Source: Combretum micranthum (Eukaryota > Streptophyta > Magnoliopsida > Myrtales > Combretaceae). Taken from it: 64,000 nucleotides of DNA. Location: assembly GCA_024138025.1 (NCBI GenBank), contig JAMXBD010001095.1, positions 423,716-487,715 of the forward strand, given 5' to 3'. Both the position numbers and the translations under genes were made by a program. The notes below the pieces were generated by a model. The model worked only from the letters and a program-made list of their open reading frames with translations. It did not search any database and was not told the origin of the DNA. Shown here piece after piece: positions 1 through 10,845 of the stretch (position 1 is its first letter; each line of letters opens with the position of its first letter).

Positions 1-354
1 GACTAAAGTGGTCTACGCGTTGAAACTATCACGTTAATTTCGTTAACAAGGTTGTCACTCCTAAGCCAGATTCAACGGCGAAAAGCACAATCAATATAAG
101 CACTTTTTAAGTCTTCTTTAATTAATATAATTTAGTATATGCCTATCCTAAGCAACAACATCCATGTTATTGCGTACCTTGATATATAGATTTATCGGAC
201 AAAAGACTGGTATTTGAATTCAATTGAGTACAAGAATCTGTCAAAGAAACCATTTCATATAAAACATTGTTAAGTCATAATTATACATTAATTCATTAAA
301 CCCTTGTTAAACTCAAGCAAAGTTAAATTCAACACATAATCCATATTCACACAC

Positions 355-385
<31 letters not shown>

Positions 386-1845
386 CACACTTCAAACAAT
401 TGCATATCAAACATCATAATCTCTCAATTGAATATTAACTCTTTTAACACTTAACAAATTTAAATAGAAACTCATAAAAAAATAACTTAATATATACATA
501 CAATAGGGTTATATATAGGTTTCTTATTTAATCACAAAACTAAGAAACAAATAAGGAAATACATATAATGTAATAAAATTATAACAAACAAATTTAATTT
601 AATTTAAAAAAATTTTGTTTAAGGGTATGCTGGCTCAAGGCTAGCGGCGTAAATAGGAAAGGTTAGTGGCGTACAAGTCTGAGATAATTTTGCACAAAAC
701 ATCATAAAGTGAAACGCCCTTGCATACAGGCCATTTGAACCCATGGAGAACGCGCAAAAAAGCTCCAGAAGGTGAGATACCCTTGCATACAGTTATTTCA
801 AGGGGTGTATGGCCCATACACCCTTTCAAACAGGTCATTTGACAGGGTGTTTGAAGTTTTTTTTTCGAACTTCTCTTGTTTCAAACTCCATTTTTTACCC
901 ATTTTTCACATATCGCACATCCTCTAAAACACTACACAAGTATCATACAACATACCACATGCTCTTAACGACTCCAAATATACATAAACTTTACATTTCC
1001 AACATCAAATAACTTCTTAATCCACTTTTACCATCATCAACAACTCATGCACCAACTTAAAACAACTCCTACACATGCAACCACTTATCTACCACAACTC
1101 ATCTATCTCTAAACACTTCAACACACTTTAAGAACCTATTTAACTCTATTAATTACCATGAATTATCAAAATCGTCTTCTAATTACTATGAACCTACTAG
1201 AACAAGAAATCATTCTTATGATAAAAACAAAGGAAATAACAACCATAAAAGCATGCAAACTAACCTTAAGAAGCTTTTACTTGAGACTTGAGTCTTGGAA
1301 AAGAATTCTTGGCAAATTGAGCAAGAAAATTTGAGAAGAAAAGATGGAATGGAATGGAACAAAGGCACCATCGGTTTTGGTCTGTTTTAGAGTTTGTAAA
1401 ATTTAGCAAAAATAAGTTGTGTTTATCTTCTCTTTAGTTGACTTTAGTGGTGGATTTTCAAGAGGAAAAAGAATGAGGCCTTGGGCTTGATTTTAAGGCT
1501 TTGTGTGGGCTTAAAAAAAACTCAAAGATCTGCCTTAGCTTGGGTTGGCTTTTGTTTGCATGACATGAGTTTAATTTTCATCAAACTAACAACACAATGC
1601 AATACAAATACCTAATCATTCTAGCAAATTAAATTCTAACATGCATAATTTATCAACTAAAATATATTCAAAAAATTTTCATATTTCAAACAATTAAACA
1701 TATACATGCTATATACTACTGTCATTAAATCATACTATTACACCATATTTTATTAACTAATTATTTACCATAATTTTTATGTTTAAAACAAACATAACAT
1801 ATAGATATGCAATTTAATCATGAATTAAAATTCTTGGTTATTTCA
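1..1845 (-). repeat. 3' LTR (partial) of the Tekay-like element
   Basis: This is the copy of the element's LTR next to the polypurine tract. It begins before the window and ends in TTTCA at 1845, the same end as the other LTR at 10845. Position 1 corresponds to about 8910 in the other copy. It contains a (TA)n run near 360-380. It lacks the roughly 85-base local duplication found in the other LTR near 10070-10230. Confidence 0.9.
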
Positions 1846-1862
1846 CTCTTCCCTCTTTTAAG
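1846..1862 (-). other. Polypurine tract of the Tekay-like element
   Basis: A pyrimidine run on the plus strand directly abuts the LTR end at 1845. On the element strand it reads as a purine-rich AAAAGAGGGAAGAG stretch, the expected plus-strand primer position upstream of the 3' LTR. Confidence 0.75.
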
Positions 1863-1889
1863 AAGTTTCGTCTACGAAACTTGTCTTAC

Positions 1890-2383
1890 CTTATTCATTG
1901 CTCAAATAACTCTGGATATTTCTATTTCATGATACTTTCAACTTTCCAAACGGCTTCACGCTCTGATTGATTGCTCCATTGAATTTTCACCATAAAGATT
2001 GTCTTGTTTCCCAAAATTTTATCCATTCTACCCAAGATCTTGACACGCTTTTCCACTATGGTTCGATCGGGTCAAATTTCTGGTTGATTTGTATCAATAA
2101 CAGTATCTGGGTTTGATATTCACTTTCTCAACTGTGAAACATGGAAAACACTGTGCACATTTGACAAATTTGGAAGCAATGCTAACTGATAAGCTAATGA
2201 TCCTATTCTTTCCAAAATTTCAAAGGGACTTATGTACCTCGGGTTTAATTTTCCTTTAACACCGAATCTGAATACTCCCTTAGTAGGAGATACCCTGAGA
2301 AACACATGATTACCAACTTTAAACTCAAGAGGTCTTCTTGTTACATCTGCATAGCTCTTGTATTGGTCTTGAACTACTTTCAA
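1890..2383 (-). pseudogene. Integrase C-terminus and chromodomain-like tail of the Tekay-like element (decayed)
   Basis: The minus-strand frame from 2383 gives an 87-residue segment with the Tekay/Del post-integrase signature KGKLNPRYISPFEILERIG, followed by HVSQLRK. Beyond the stop near 2120, reading on toward the polypurine tract, the translated sequence still shows a chromodomain-like pattern (KILGRMDKILGNK, then FMVKIQWSNQS and KYPELF), with further stops. In chromoviruses this domain is thought to guide integration toward particular chromatin. Here it is non-functional. Confidence 0.75.
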
Positions 2384-2424
2384 TCTCGTTAATAAGTTGG
2401 ATCTTATCTATTTCCTATTGGATC

Positions 2425-3320
2425 AATTATGGACCAATTAGAGCTCTTTCACCTATCTCATCCCAATGGAGAGGAGTTTGACATTTTCTTCTATATAGTG
2501 CTTCATATGGAGCCACTTGTATCGCTAATTGATAACTATTGTTATAAGCAAATTCGACCAATGGTAGATGATCATCCCAATTCCTTCCAAAATCCAGAGC
2601 ATAAGCCCTAAGCATATCTTCTAAGACTTATATTGTTCTCTCATATTGCCCATCAGTTTGGATATGAAAAGCTATGCTGAACCGAAGCCTCATGCCAAGC
2701 GCTTCATGTAAGCTCTTCTAAAAGCGACTTACAAATCTGGTGTCCCTATCTGATGTGATCAATACTGGTATACCATAGAGCCTCACTATCTCCTGATTAT
2801 AGATTTGCGCCACTCTCTCCCGTAAGCATTTAGCCCTTAATGGTATGAAATGTGCTGATTGAGTCAATCTATCCATAATAAACCATATCACTTCACTTTT
2901 GGCCATGGTCTTGGGTAGAGCACTCATAAAATCCATTGTAATATTATCCCATTTCCATTTTGGAATCAACAATGATTGCAGCTCATCGCCAAGTCTTTGA
3001 TGTTCAATTTTTACTTATTGGCATGTTACACACTTGAATACATACTCCGCGATGTCTTTCTTCATGTTATTCCACCAATAAATCTTTTTCAAATCCTTGT
3101 ACATCTTTGTGTTCCTTGGATGTATTGAATATACTGAAGCATGAGCTTTCTTCAGGGTTTCTCTCCTTATATTACCCATTTTTGGTACATATATTTTGTT
3201 TCTAAATCTGATAACACCATCTTCATCGAGTCTTGGTTCCTTTCTCATCCCTTCCTGTATAGCACTTCTTAATTTCTTACTTTTTGGATCTTTTTGTTGA
3301 TTTTTCTTAATCAAATCCAT
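2425..3320 (-). pseudogene. Integrase of the Tekay-like element (decayed)
   Basis: Three minus-strand pieces make up the integrase. At 3320-3015 lies the N-terminal zinc-binding region, with the His residue in HPRNTKMYKDLKK and the pair CVTCQ. At 2972-2718 lies the catalytic core start, with Asp in MDF and Asp in SDRDTRF. At 2615-2427 lies the core end (PYEALYRRKCQTPLHWDEIG). Stops and frame changes separate the pieces. Integrase would insert the cDNA into the host genome; this copy cannot encode a complete enzyme. Confidence 0.85.
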
Positions 3321-3429
3321 AAAGAGTAGGTCGGAGAGTTATATTTGCAAGCATCACCTCCACTTTAACCAAAGTTACTACAATATTCAATCTTCGAAGA
3401 TTTTCTAATATATCCCTTTGACTTGTAAT

Positions 3430-3815
3430 CATAGTTGCCATGTTTATTTGTTTCTTTCTGCTTAAAGCATAGACAACTACATTGGCCTTTCTCGGATGGT
3501 ATAGAATCACCAAATCATAATCCTTGATTAGTTCAAGCCATCTTCTTTGGTGCATGTTTAATTCCTTCTGAGTAAAAATATACTTTAAGCTTTTATGATT
3601 TGTATATATTTTGCATTTTTCCCCAAACAAATAATGCCTCCACAATTTTAAGGCCAGAACTATTGCTGCGAGCTCCAGATCATGCACGGGATAATTCTTT
3701 TCATGTGGCTTCACCTGTATGGATGCGTAAGCTATCACTCTGTTGTCTTGCATTAGAACTCATCTAAGTCCCTATATGAAGTATCACTGTAGATTATGAA
3801 TTCCTTCCCACTAAC
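3430..3815 (-). pseudogene. RNase H domain of the Tekay-like element (decayed)
   Basis: The minus-strand frame at 3753-3307 reads [17 protein letters not shown], then [20 protein letters not shown] and the [14 protein letters not shown] block typical of Ty3/gypsy RNase H. Two positions normally acidic have changed: the usual TDHKS is TNHKS, and the usual ADALSRK is VYALSRK. A stop separates it from the first catalytic Asp region near 3800. RNase H removes the RNA strand during reverse transcription; this copy looks dead. Confidence 0.85.
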
Positions 3816-3949
3816 CGGAAATGTCAAAACAGGTGGAGATACCAATCTTCTCTTTAATTCTTGAAAACTCCTTTCACATTTGTCATCCCATCTAAATATC
3901 ATATGTTTTTGGGTTAGTTTTGTCAATGGAGTTGCAATTTTTGAGAATC

Positions 3950-4660
3950 CCTAAATGAACTTTCGATAATTACCTGCTAAACCTAGAAAACTCCTCACTT
4001 CAGTAACATTTGTGGGTCTTGACTAATCTAACATTGCTTTAATCTTCTTCGGATCAACATATATCCCATTCTTTGTGATGATATGCCCTAAGAATGTAAC
4101 TTCTTCCAACCAAAACTTACATTTGTTAAACTTGGCATATAACTTCTTTTCTTTCAATCTCTGAAGGACTAATCTCAAATGCTTTTCATGCTTCTTTTTG
4201 CTTTTAGAGTACACTAGGGTGTTATCTATGAACATAATGACAAACTAATACAAATAATCTTTAAAAACTCAGTTTATTAAATCCATGAAAGCAGGTGAGG
4301 CATTCGATAATCCAAATAGCATAACCAAAAACTCAAAATGCCCATACCTTGTATGAAAAGCTGTTTTAGGAATATTTTATGGCTTGATTTTAAGCTGATG
4401 ATACCTCGATTGCAAATCAATTTTTGAGAATACTGCTGCTCCTCTTAATTGATCAAATAAATCATCAATTCTCGGCAGAGGATATTTATTCTTGATTGTC
4501 ACTTGATTTACAATTCCTGATAATCTATGCACATCCTTAACAAACAAAATTGGAGCACCCCACGATGAAATACTTGGGCAAATAAAACCAAGATCTTCTA
4601 ATTCTTGCAATTAACTCTTCAGCTCTTTCAATTCCTTTGGGGCCATTCAATATGGGGCTT
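3950..4660 (-). pseudogene. Reverse transcriptase domain of the Tekay-like element (decayed)
   Basis: Minus-strand pieces at 4610-4377 ([20 protein letters not shown], then [18 protein letters not shown]) and 4235-4023 ([12 protein letters not shown], then [20 protein letters not shown]) are RT blocks in the correct order. The catalytic YxDD box reads FIDN, so the second Asp of the pair is lost. A frameshift near 4610 and a stop after 4023 break the frame. The domain would copy genomic RNA into DNA. Confidence 0.88.
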
Positions 4661-4849
4661 GGATATAGGAGTGGTTCTCGGTGTGATATCAATTCCAAAC
4701 TCAATTTCTTAATCTGGTGATAATCCCGGTAAATCTTCAGGAAACACTTATATAAAACTCTTTTACCACTGGTACCACACTGATATCTAATCCTTCTGTT
4801 TCAACTATTGCCATTACTTTCTTTTCCGCAAAATTCCATAGTGAACATG

Positions 4850-5215
4850 CTCTTAGGTCTCTGTCTTTCCAAAGTATAGGTAAACATCCCATTTTCAATT
4901 TTAAAACTTATCTCTGCTTTATTACAATCTATAACAACTTGATATATATTCAACTAATTCATTCCTAAAATTACATCAAAATCAATCATAGGTAAAACTA
5001 ACATATCAATAGGCATATTTACATTATCAATCAACACATCCACATTCCTACACACACAAGGCTTCTTAGATTTTACACCCAGAGGAGTGCTAATACTCAT
5101 TACCCTATGAGACAACACTTCACATGTCAAACCACAATCATTTAGAAAATTTTCAGATAAGCATGCATGTGTAGCTTATGTATCTATCAAAGCATAAGCA
5201 GGATGTTTGGCAATC
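4850..5215 (-). pseudogene. Aspartic protease region of the Tekay-like element (decayed)
   Basis: On the minus strand the retropepsin active-site region is recognisable as ALIDT-stop-ATHACLS. The Gly expected after Asp-Thr is replaced by a TAA codon. Downstream, VLPMIDFDVILGMN matches the second conserved protease block before another stop. It lies between the gag zinc knuckles and RT, as expected. Confidence 0.75.
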
Positions 5216-5229
5216 AATAGGGTATTTGC

Positions 5230-6495
5230 TAAAGTATCAACAAAAAGAGTCTCTTTAAATTGTTGTAACGCAAATACCCTTGCTGCAGTCTTGCCTTTTC
5301 CCTGATTGAAATTATCATTCTTAAGCTTTTCCTTACAGTTTGCAATGGAGTGCCCTCTTTGTTTACAATAAACACAAAAAATTGGTTTGAGCTCCGGATC
5401 CTTGCATTCATAAGACCTATGTCCCTCTTTTCTGCATGCGAAGCACGCTCATGGGTTCCATTTGCACTGACTCAAGTCGTGAGGTCCGAAACACCTGGGA
5501 CATTTCCTTTCAGGAGTAGTAGACTTGACCAATAATCCAGGATTTGTTCTTTTGCCTACAAATGGCTTCTTTCCTTTACTTGCATTGTCATATCTCCTAT
5601 AGGGTATAGATGAAGCAGGCTTCTTCCTTAGAAGTGCAGCACGTCTGTCTTTCTGGGTTTTATTCTCATTTAAAATTTGTTCTACCAATTTTGCCTTGGT
5701 GATTGCGTCAACTAAGGTTGGAAGTTGGAACATCTTCAGTTCCCCTTTGATCTCTAAAGTTAACCCATTCTCAAATTTTTGAACCTTCATTCATTCATCA
5801 TTATAACATTCACCTGCAAATCTTAATAGTCTGCAAAACTCTGCATGATATTTTGTCGACTGTTTTACTCCCTTAACTTAAGCTAAGCTAATTAAACATT
5901 TGTTCTCAAATTGTGGATGGATAATATTGCAGGAAGGAAGCTTCCTTGAATCTATTCCAAGTAATAGGTCGCACCAAATTCGTACTTGCAAGTGTCCACC
6001 AGTTGGAGGCATCTGTCTTTAGCATATAAGCAACTAAATCTACTTTCCTGTCTACAGACACTTCACAGGTAGCAAATGCCTTCTTTAATTCTTCTATCCA
6101 ACATTCTGTTTTTGTAGGATCTGAAAAATTCCATGAAATTTAGGTACTAATCTGACAAAGTCATATAGCTTGACTTGATCACTTCGCTCATTTCCTTGCG
6201 CATTCATCCCTTGGCCTACTATTTGTGGATTGTATTGAAGCATGAATTGCTGTTATTGCTAGTGCACCATCTGTTGATATTGTTGCATCATGGTAAACAT
6301 GTCTTTGAACATAATACACATGGCGTTAGGATCTCCCATAGGCATTTGTGGCATTTCAGTAAATGATGGCAACTGAGGTGGTGGTGGCATATGAGTTGTT
6401 GATGTCGAAGGAGGAGGAAGAGAAGTAGTAGTAGAAGCCGAAATAGTCAATGATGTCGAAGTCAGAGCTGTAGATTGAAGAGGTGGAGATAACAT
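5230..6495 (-). pseudogene. Gag with three zinc knuckles, Tekay-like element (decayed)
   Basis: The probable start is the Met at 6495, with a Ser/Thr/Pro-rich N-terminus. At 5790-5449 lies a basic segment ending in CPRCFGPHDLSQC. Continuing across frame changes are CFACRKEGHRSYEC and, near 5335-5376, CVYCKQRGHSIANC. The last two are CX2CX4HX4C nucleic-acid-binding knuckles; the first has one residue fewer in its centre. Gag forms the particle and packages RNA. Stops and frameshifts between about 5800 and 6260 break it. Confidence 0.8.
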
Positions 6496-6759
6496 ATTTT
6501 CTCTTTCTTATTGTTGCTGTGTTTGTTTCTCTAACCTGTCCAACTTCACAATATATATACACAACACATGTTCATAACATAAAGGTTAAGTTAAACACTA
6601 TTCCAATTGAATTCAATTAGATTCATTGTAACATTAATGGAAGCAAACAAATAATACACATCATTTAAACAAGATCCTAATTTCCATTACTCGACTCACC
6701 CCATCTAAAGTTGGGTCTCCATTTGGTCCTCCACTTAAACAAGCAATCACATAAACTCT

Positions 6760-6771
6760 GCTTTAATACTA
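6760..6771 (-). other. Degenerate primer binding site (initiator tRNA-Met type)
   Basis: Read on the element strand, the site is TAGTATTAAAGC, three bases inside the LTR start at 6775. The usual tRNA-iMet site is TGGTATCAGAGC. The three differences are all transitions (G to A, C to T, G to A). Confidence 0.7.
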
Positions 6772-6774
6772 CTC

Positions 6775-9700
6775 TGAAAGGCTTTGACATGTCCAATTTC
6801 TCATATTAGACACGCTGAGTCTCCCAACCATGTATAATACCTAAGTACCATACATAAGGCCATTTGAAAAAGGAGTGTTTATTACCTGTTTAACCTATTT
6901 AGATACAAGTTTATTAAAAAAAACCACTCATGAAGGATTGGATACTTTAATATAACCACATATAGATACTAAGAACTTGATATCTCAAAGTTTACAAAAC
7001 CATATATTACATACAATATAGGGAAACTTAAATACTTTATATTACAAACTTAGGTTTATAAACAAGTCATGTCTTACTGTTACATTTTTAAAATAAAACT
7101 TGATTTGGTCTCTCTTGTAAGGAAAAACAATAAGTTTGGTTCAGGAGTCTTAATCATCGCAATCATCCAAAAAGTCCTCAAAGACTGTCCCATAGCCCAA
7201 ATAATCATAAAACTTGTCTTCTTCAGCACCTAAAAGGGGTAAAGTGAGCCAGAGGCCCAATATACAGGAACAAAAACAAATATGATATGGCATACACTCC
7301 TAAACTAATGCAATGCAAAAATTATAAATTATTTCTCTTTATTTAAGCTAGCAAGACAACACTGGAGTGTTCAAACTCTGACTTCAATCCTGAGGAATCT
7401 AAGGGTCTTGAGTAACCGTAACTGCTCAGGAGGTTGATATAAGCAACTCAAATACTTATATCTTTGATATAATCTCATAAAGAAAAAGTACTTTCATCGA
7501 GGGTTTATAGCAGTTACTCAACTTAACTTAATTCATAATATCACCTATTCAATCATCCCTATAGAACGTGAAGTAAATAATATTACATCCTTTTAAGAGT
7601 AAAAAAATGTTCCACCGATACCATATGATATGCTTATGATAAAGATCCTACAGACCAATCAATTTCAAGAACAAAGATTCACAAATCACCAATCAAATAT
7701 CACAATCGAACAAGTAAGATAACAAACCCTAGACACTTACTAAATATAACGCACTAGCAAAAGAAAATTCCTAGCAAAGTGTTGTTGATATTATGCACAA
7801 CGAGCATGAAGCCATCACTTGCCACAATCCAAGGATTGATAAGAGTATGGAAAATTGAGAAAAGACCCAATCTTGATGTATTCAAATTGTCTAAAAAGTG
7901 TTTCTTTCATATGAACAAGAGTCTATATAAACTAAAGCAAAGGAAAACCAAAAGACAAAAGAAAATAATAAGTTTCATAAAAAGAACGTTGGCTACTAGC
8001 ATTTTATGCCGGCAGTGTAGTGTCGATGTTAAAATTCTTGATTTTGTACATGCTAAACACTGGTTGTATGCTGGTAACGTATAATACGAAGGCTAGTGGT
8101 ATTGAATTCGGCCTTAAGAATTTCGAATCTGTGGCTGTTCAAAGCTAGCCAAACACCGTGGCATTTCCAACAATGTTGGCAGTGTAGAATCTTACGCTAG
8201 CGGTATTAGGTTGGTGTTTGTCTCCTGCGTGAGATCCATTAAGGCTTTCAATGCTTCATTGGTTAATATACAAATACTCTTCAATTGAACTTAAATTCAG
8301 ATTGAATTTGACAATTCTGAATGCTCTGATCTTCATTTGATTCCAAGTGATCACTCAATACTCTAAAAGTGAGATTCTATAAACTTAGTTCAAGCACAAG
8401 TAATCAATCCTGTAGTTGAAATGGCTTGATTCCTATCACTATACCCTATCGATACCCGCTAGCTACTAATGAAATTCATTGCATCGTGACTAAAGTGGCC
8501 TAAGCGCCTAAACTACCCTTTTAATCTCGTTATAGGATTGCCGCTCTCTGAACTAGATTCAACAGCAAAAAGCACAACTAATACGCAACTTTTTAAGTCT
8601 TTTTTAATTAAGATAATTTATGATATGCCTATCTTAAGAAAACAACATTGATTTACACCTTGATAATAGATTTATCAGGCAAAAGATGGTATTTGAACTC
8701 AGTTGAGTACGTAAATCTGTCAAAGAAACATATTTCATATAAAACATTGTTAAGTTAAAATATTATAATTTAACCCTTGTCAAACTCAAGCAAAGTTCAA
8801 TTCAACTCATAATTCATATTCACACACACACAATATATATATTTATTTATTTATCACATTTCAAACAATTGCATTACCACTGAGCTACCAATGAAATTCA
8901 TTGCATCGTGACTAAATGGCCTAAGCGCTTAAACTGCCTTTTTAATCTCGTTAATAGGATTGCCGCTCCCTGGACTAGGTTCAACAGCGAAAAGCACAAC
9001 TAATACAGACACTTTTTAAGTCTTCTTTAATTAAGATAATTTAGGATATGCCTATCTTAAGCAAACAGCATTGATGTTACTATATACCTTGACATATAGA
9101 TTTATCAGGAAAAAGACTGGTATTTGAACTCAGTTGAGTATGTGAATCTGTCAAAGAAACCATTTCATATAAAACATTGTTAAGTCATAATTATACATTA
9201 ATTTAACCCTTGTCAAACTCAAGCAAAGTTCAATTCGACACATAATTCATATTCACACACACATATATATATATTTATTTATGTATTATCACTTTCAAAC
9301 AATTGCATATCAAACATCACTATCTCTCAATTGAATATTAACTCTTTAACACTTAATAAATTCAAATAGAAACTCAAAAAAGAATAACTTACACAATATA
9401 CAAAATAGGGTTATTAAGCTTTCTATTTAATCACAAAACTAAAGTAACAGATAATGAAATACAAAAAAGTAATAAAATTATAACAAATAATTTTTTTTAA
9501 ATTTTTTTAAGGGTACGTCGGTTTAAGGCTAGCGCCATAAATAGAAAGGCCAATGACATAGGCAGGCAAGGCTGGTGGCATACATATATGAGACAATTTT
9601 GCACAAACATCAGAAAGTGAAATGTCCTTGATGCAGGCCTTTGAGAGGCCATTTGAACCTAGGGAAAAGCCACAAAAAAGCTCTAGAAGTTGAAACACTC

Positions 9701-10845
9701 TTATATACATGCCATTTCAAGGGTTATATGGCCATACACCTTTTCAGACAGGGTGTTTGAAGTTTTTTTCGAACTTCCCTTGTTTCAAACTCCATTTTTA
9801 TACGTTTTCACTTATCCACATCCTCTAAAACACAACACAAGTATCATACAACATACCACATGCTCTTAATAACTCCAAATATAGATAAACTTCACATTTC
9901 CAACATCAAACAACTTCTTAATCCACTTTTAAATACTTCTTCATCATGAACAACTCATGCACTAACTCAAAACAACTCATACACATGCAACCACTTGTCT
10001 ACTACAACTCATCTATCTCTAAACACTCCAACACACTCCAAGAACTCATTTGACTCTATTAATTATCATGAATCATCAAAACCATCTTCAAACTATTATG
10101 AACCTACTAGAACAAGAAATCATTCAGAACAAGAAATCATTCTTATGATAAAAACAAACCATAAATCATCAAAACTATCTTCAAACTACTATGAACCTCC
10201 TAGAATAAGAAACCATTTTTATGATAAAAACAAAAGAAATAACAACCATAAAGCATGCAAATTAACCTTAAGAAGCTTTTACTTGAGACTTGAGTCTTGG
10301 AAAAGAATTCTTGGCAAATTGAGCAAGAAAATTTGAGAAGAAAAGATGGAATGCAACAAAGGCACCGTCGGTTTTGGTTTGTTTTAAAGTTTGTAAAATT
10401 TAGCGAAAATAAGTTGTGTTTATCCTATCTTTAGTTAACTTTAGTGGCAGATTTTTAAGAGGAAAAAGAATGAGGCCTTGGGCTTGATTTTAAGGCTTTG
10501 TTTGGGCTTAAAAAAAAAAAAAAAACTCAAAATTTTGCCTTAGCTTGGGTAGGCTTTTGTTTGCATGACTGTTTAATTTTTATCAAAGTAACAACATAAT
10601 GCGATACAAATACTTAATCATCCTAGCATAAAATTCTAACTTGCATAATTTATCAGCTAAAATATATTCAAAAAATTTTCATATTTCAAACAAGTAAACA
10701 TATACATGCTATATAATACTATCACTAAATCATACTATCACACCATATTTTATTAACTAATTATTTACCATGATTTCTATGTTTAAAGCAAACATAACAT
10801 ATAGATATGCAATTTAATCATGAATTAAAATTCTTGGTTATTTCA
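6775..10845 (-). repeat. 5' LTR of the Tekay-like element, 4.07 kb, with an internal tandem duplication
   Basis: The LTR starts TGAAAGGC at 6775, just beyond the degenerate primer site, and ends TTTCA at 10845, matching the end of the left LTR at 1845. A segment of about 420 bases is tandemly duplicated: the block starting near 8458 (ATGAAATTCATTGCATCGTG) recurs near 8880. A second, smaller duplication of about 85 bases lies around 10070-10230. LTRs of several kilobases are usual in Tekay/Del elements. Open frames inside it (7779-8084, 9995-10336) have no recognisable product. Confidence 0.85.

Larger units (their letters stand above)
1..10845 (-). mobile_element. Ty3/gypsy LTR retrotransposon, Tekay/Del-type chromovirus, left end outside window
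   Basis: The element reads from right to left: 5' LTR 6775-10845, degenerate primer binding site, gag, protease, RT, RNase H, integrase, chromodomain-like tail, polypurine tract, 3' LTR 1-1845 (cut by the window edge). LTR termini are TGAAA...TTTCA on the plus strand. The two LTRs align over 1-1845 against about 8910-10845; a sampled 120 bases differ at roughly 5%. The domain order with integrase after RNase H is that of Ty3/gypsy, and the post-integrase motif (KGKLNPRYISPFEILERIG) plus a chromodomain-like tail point to the Tekay/Del chromoviruses. All coding domains carry stops or frameshifts, so it is not autonomous. The target duplication cannot be tested because the left end is missing. 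Confidence 0.9.

Noticed and set aside
7779..8084. 101-codon plus-strand frame
   Set aside because: Lies inside the 5' LTR of the Tekay-like element on the opposite strand; no domain and composition like the flanking LTR.
9995..10336. 113-codon plus-strand frame
   Set aside because: Inside the same LTR; arises from a local duplication of about 85 bases rich in Ser and Asn codons, and is not open in the left LTR.
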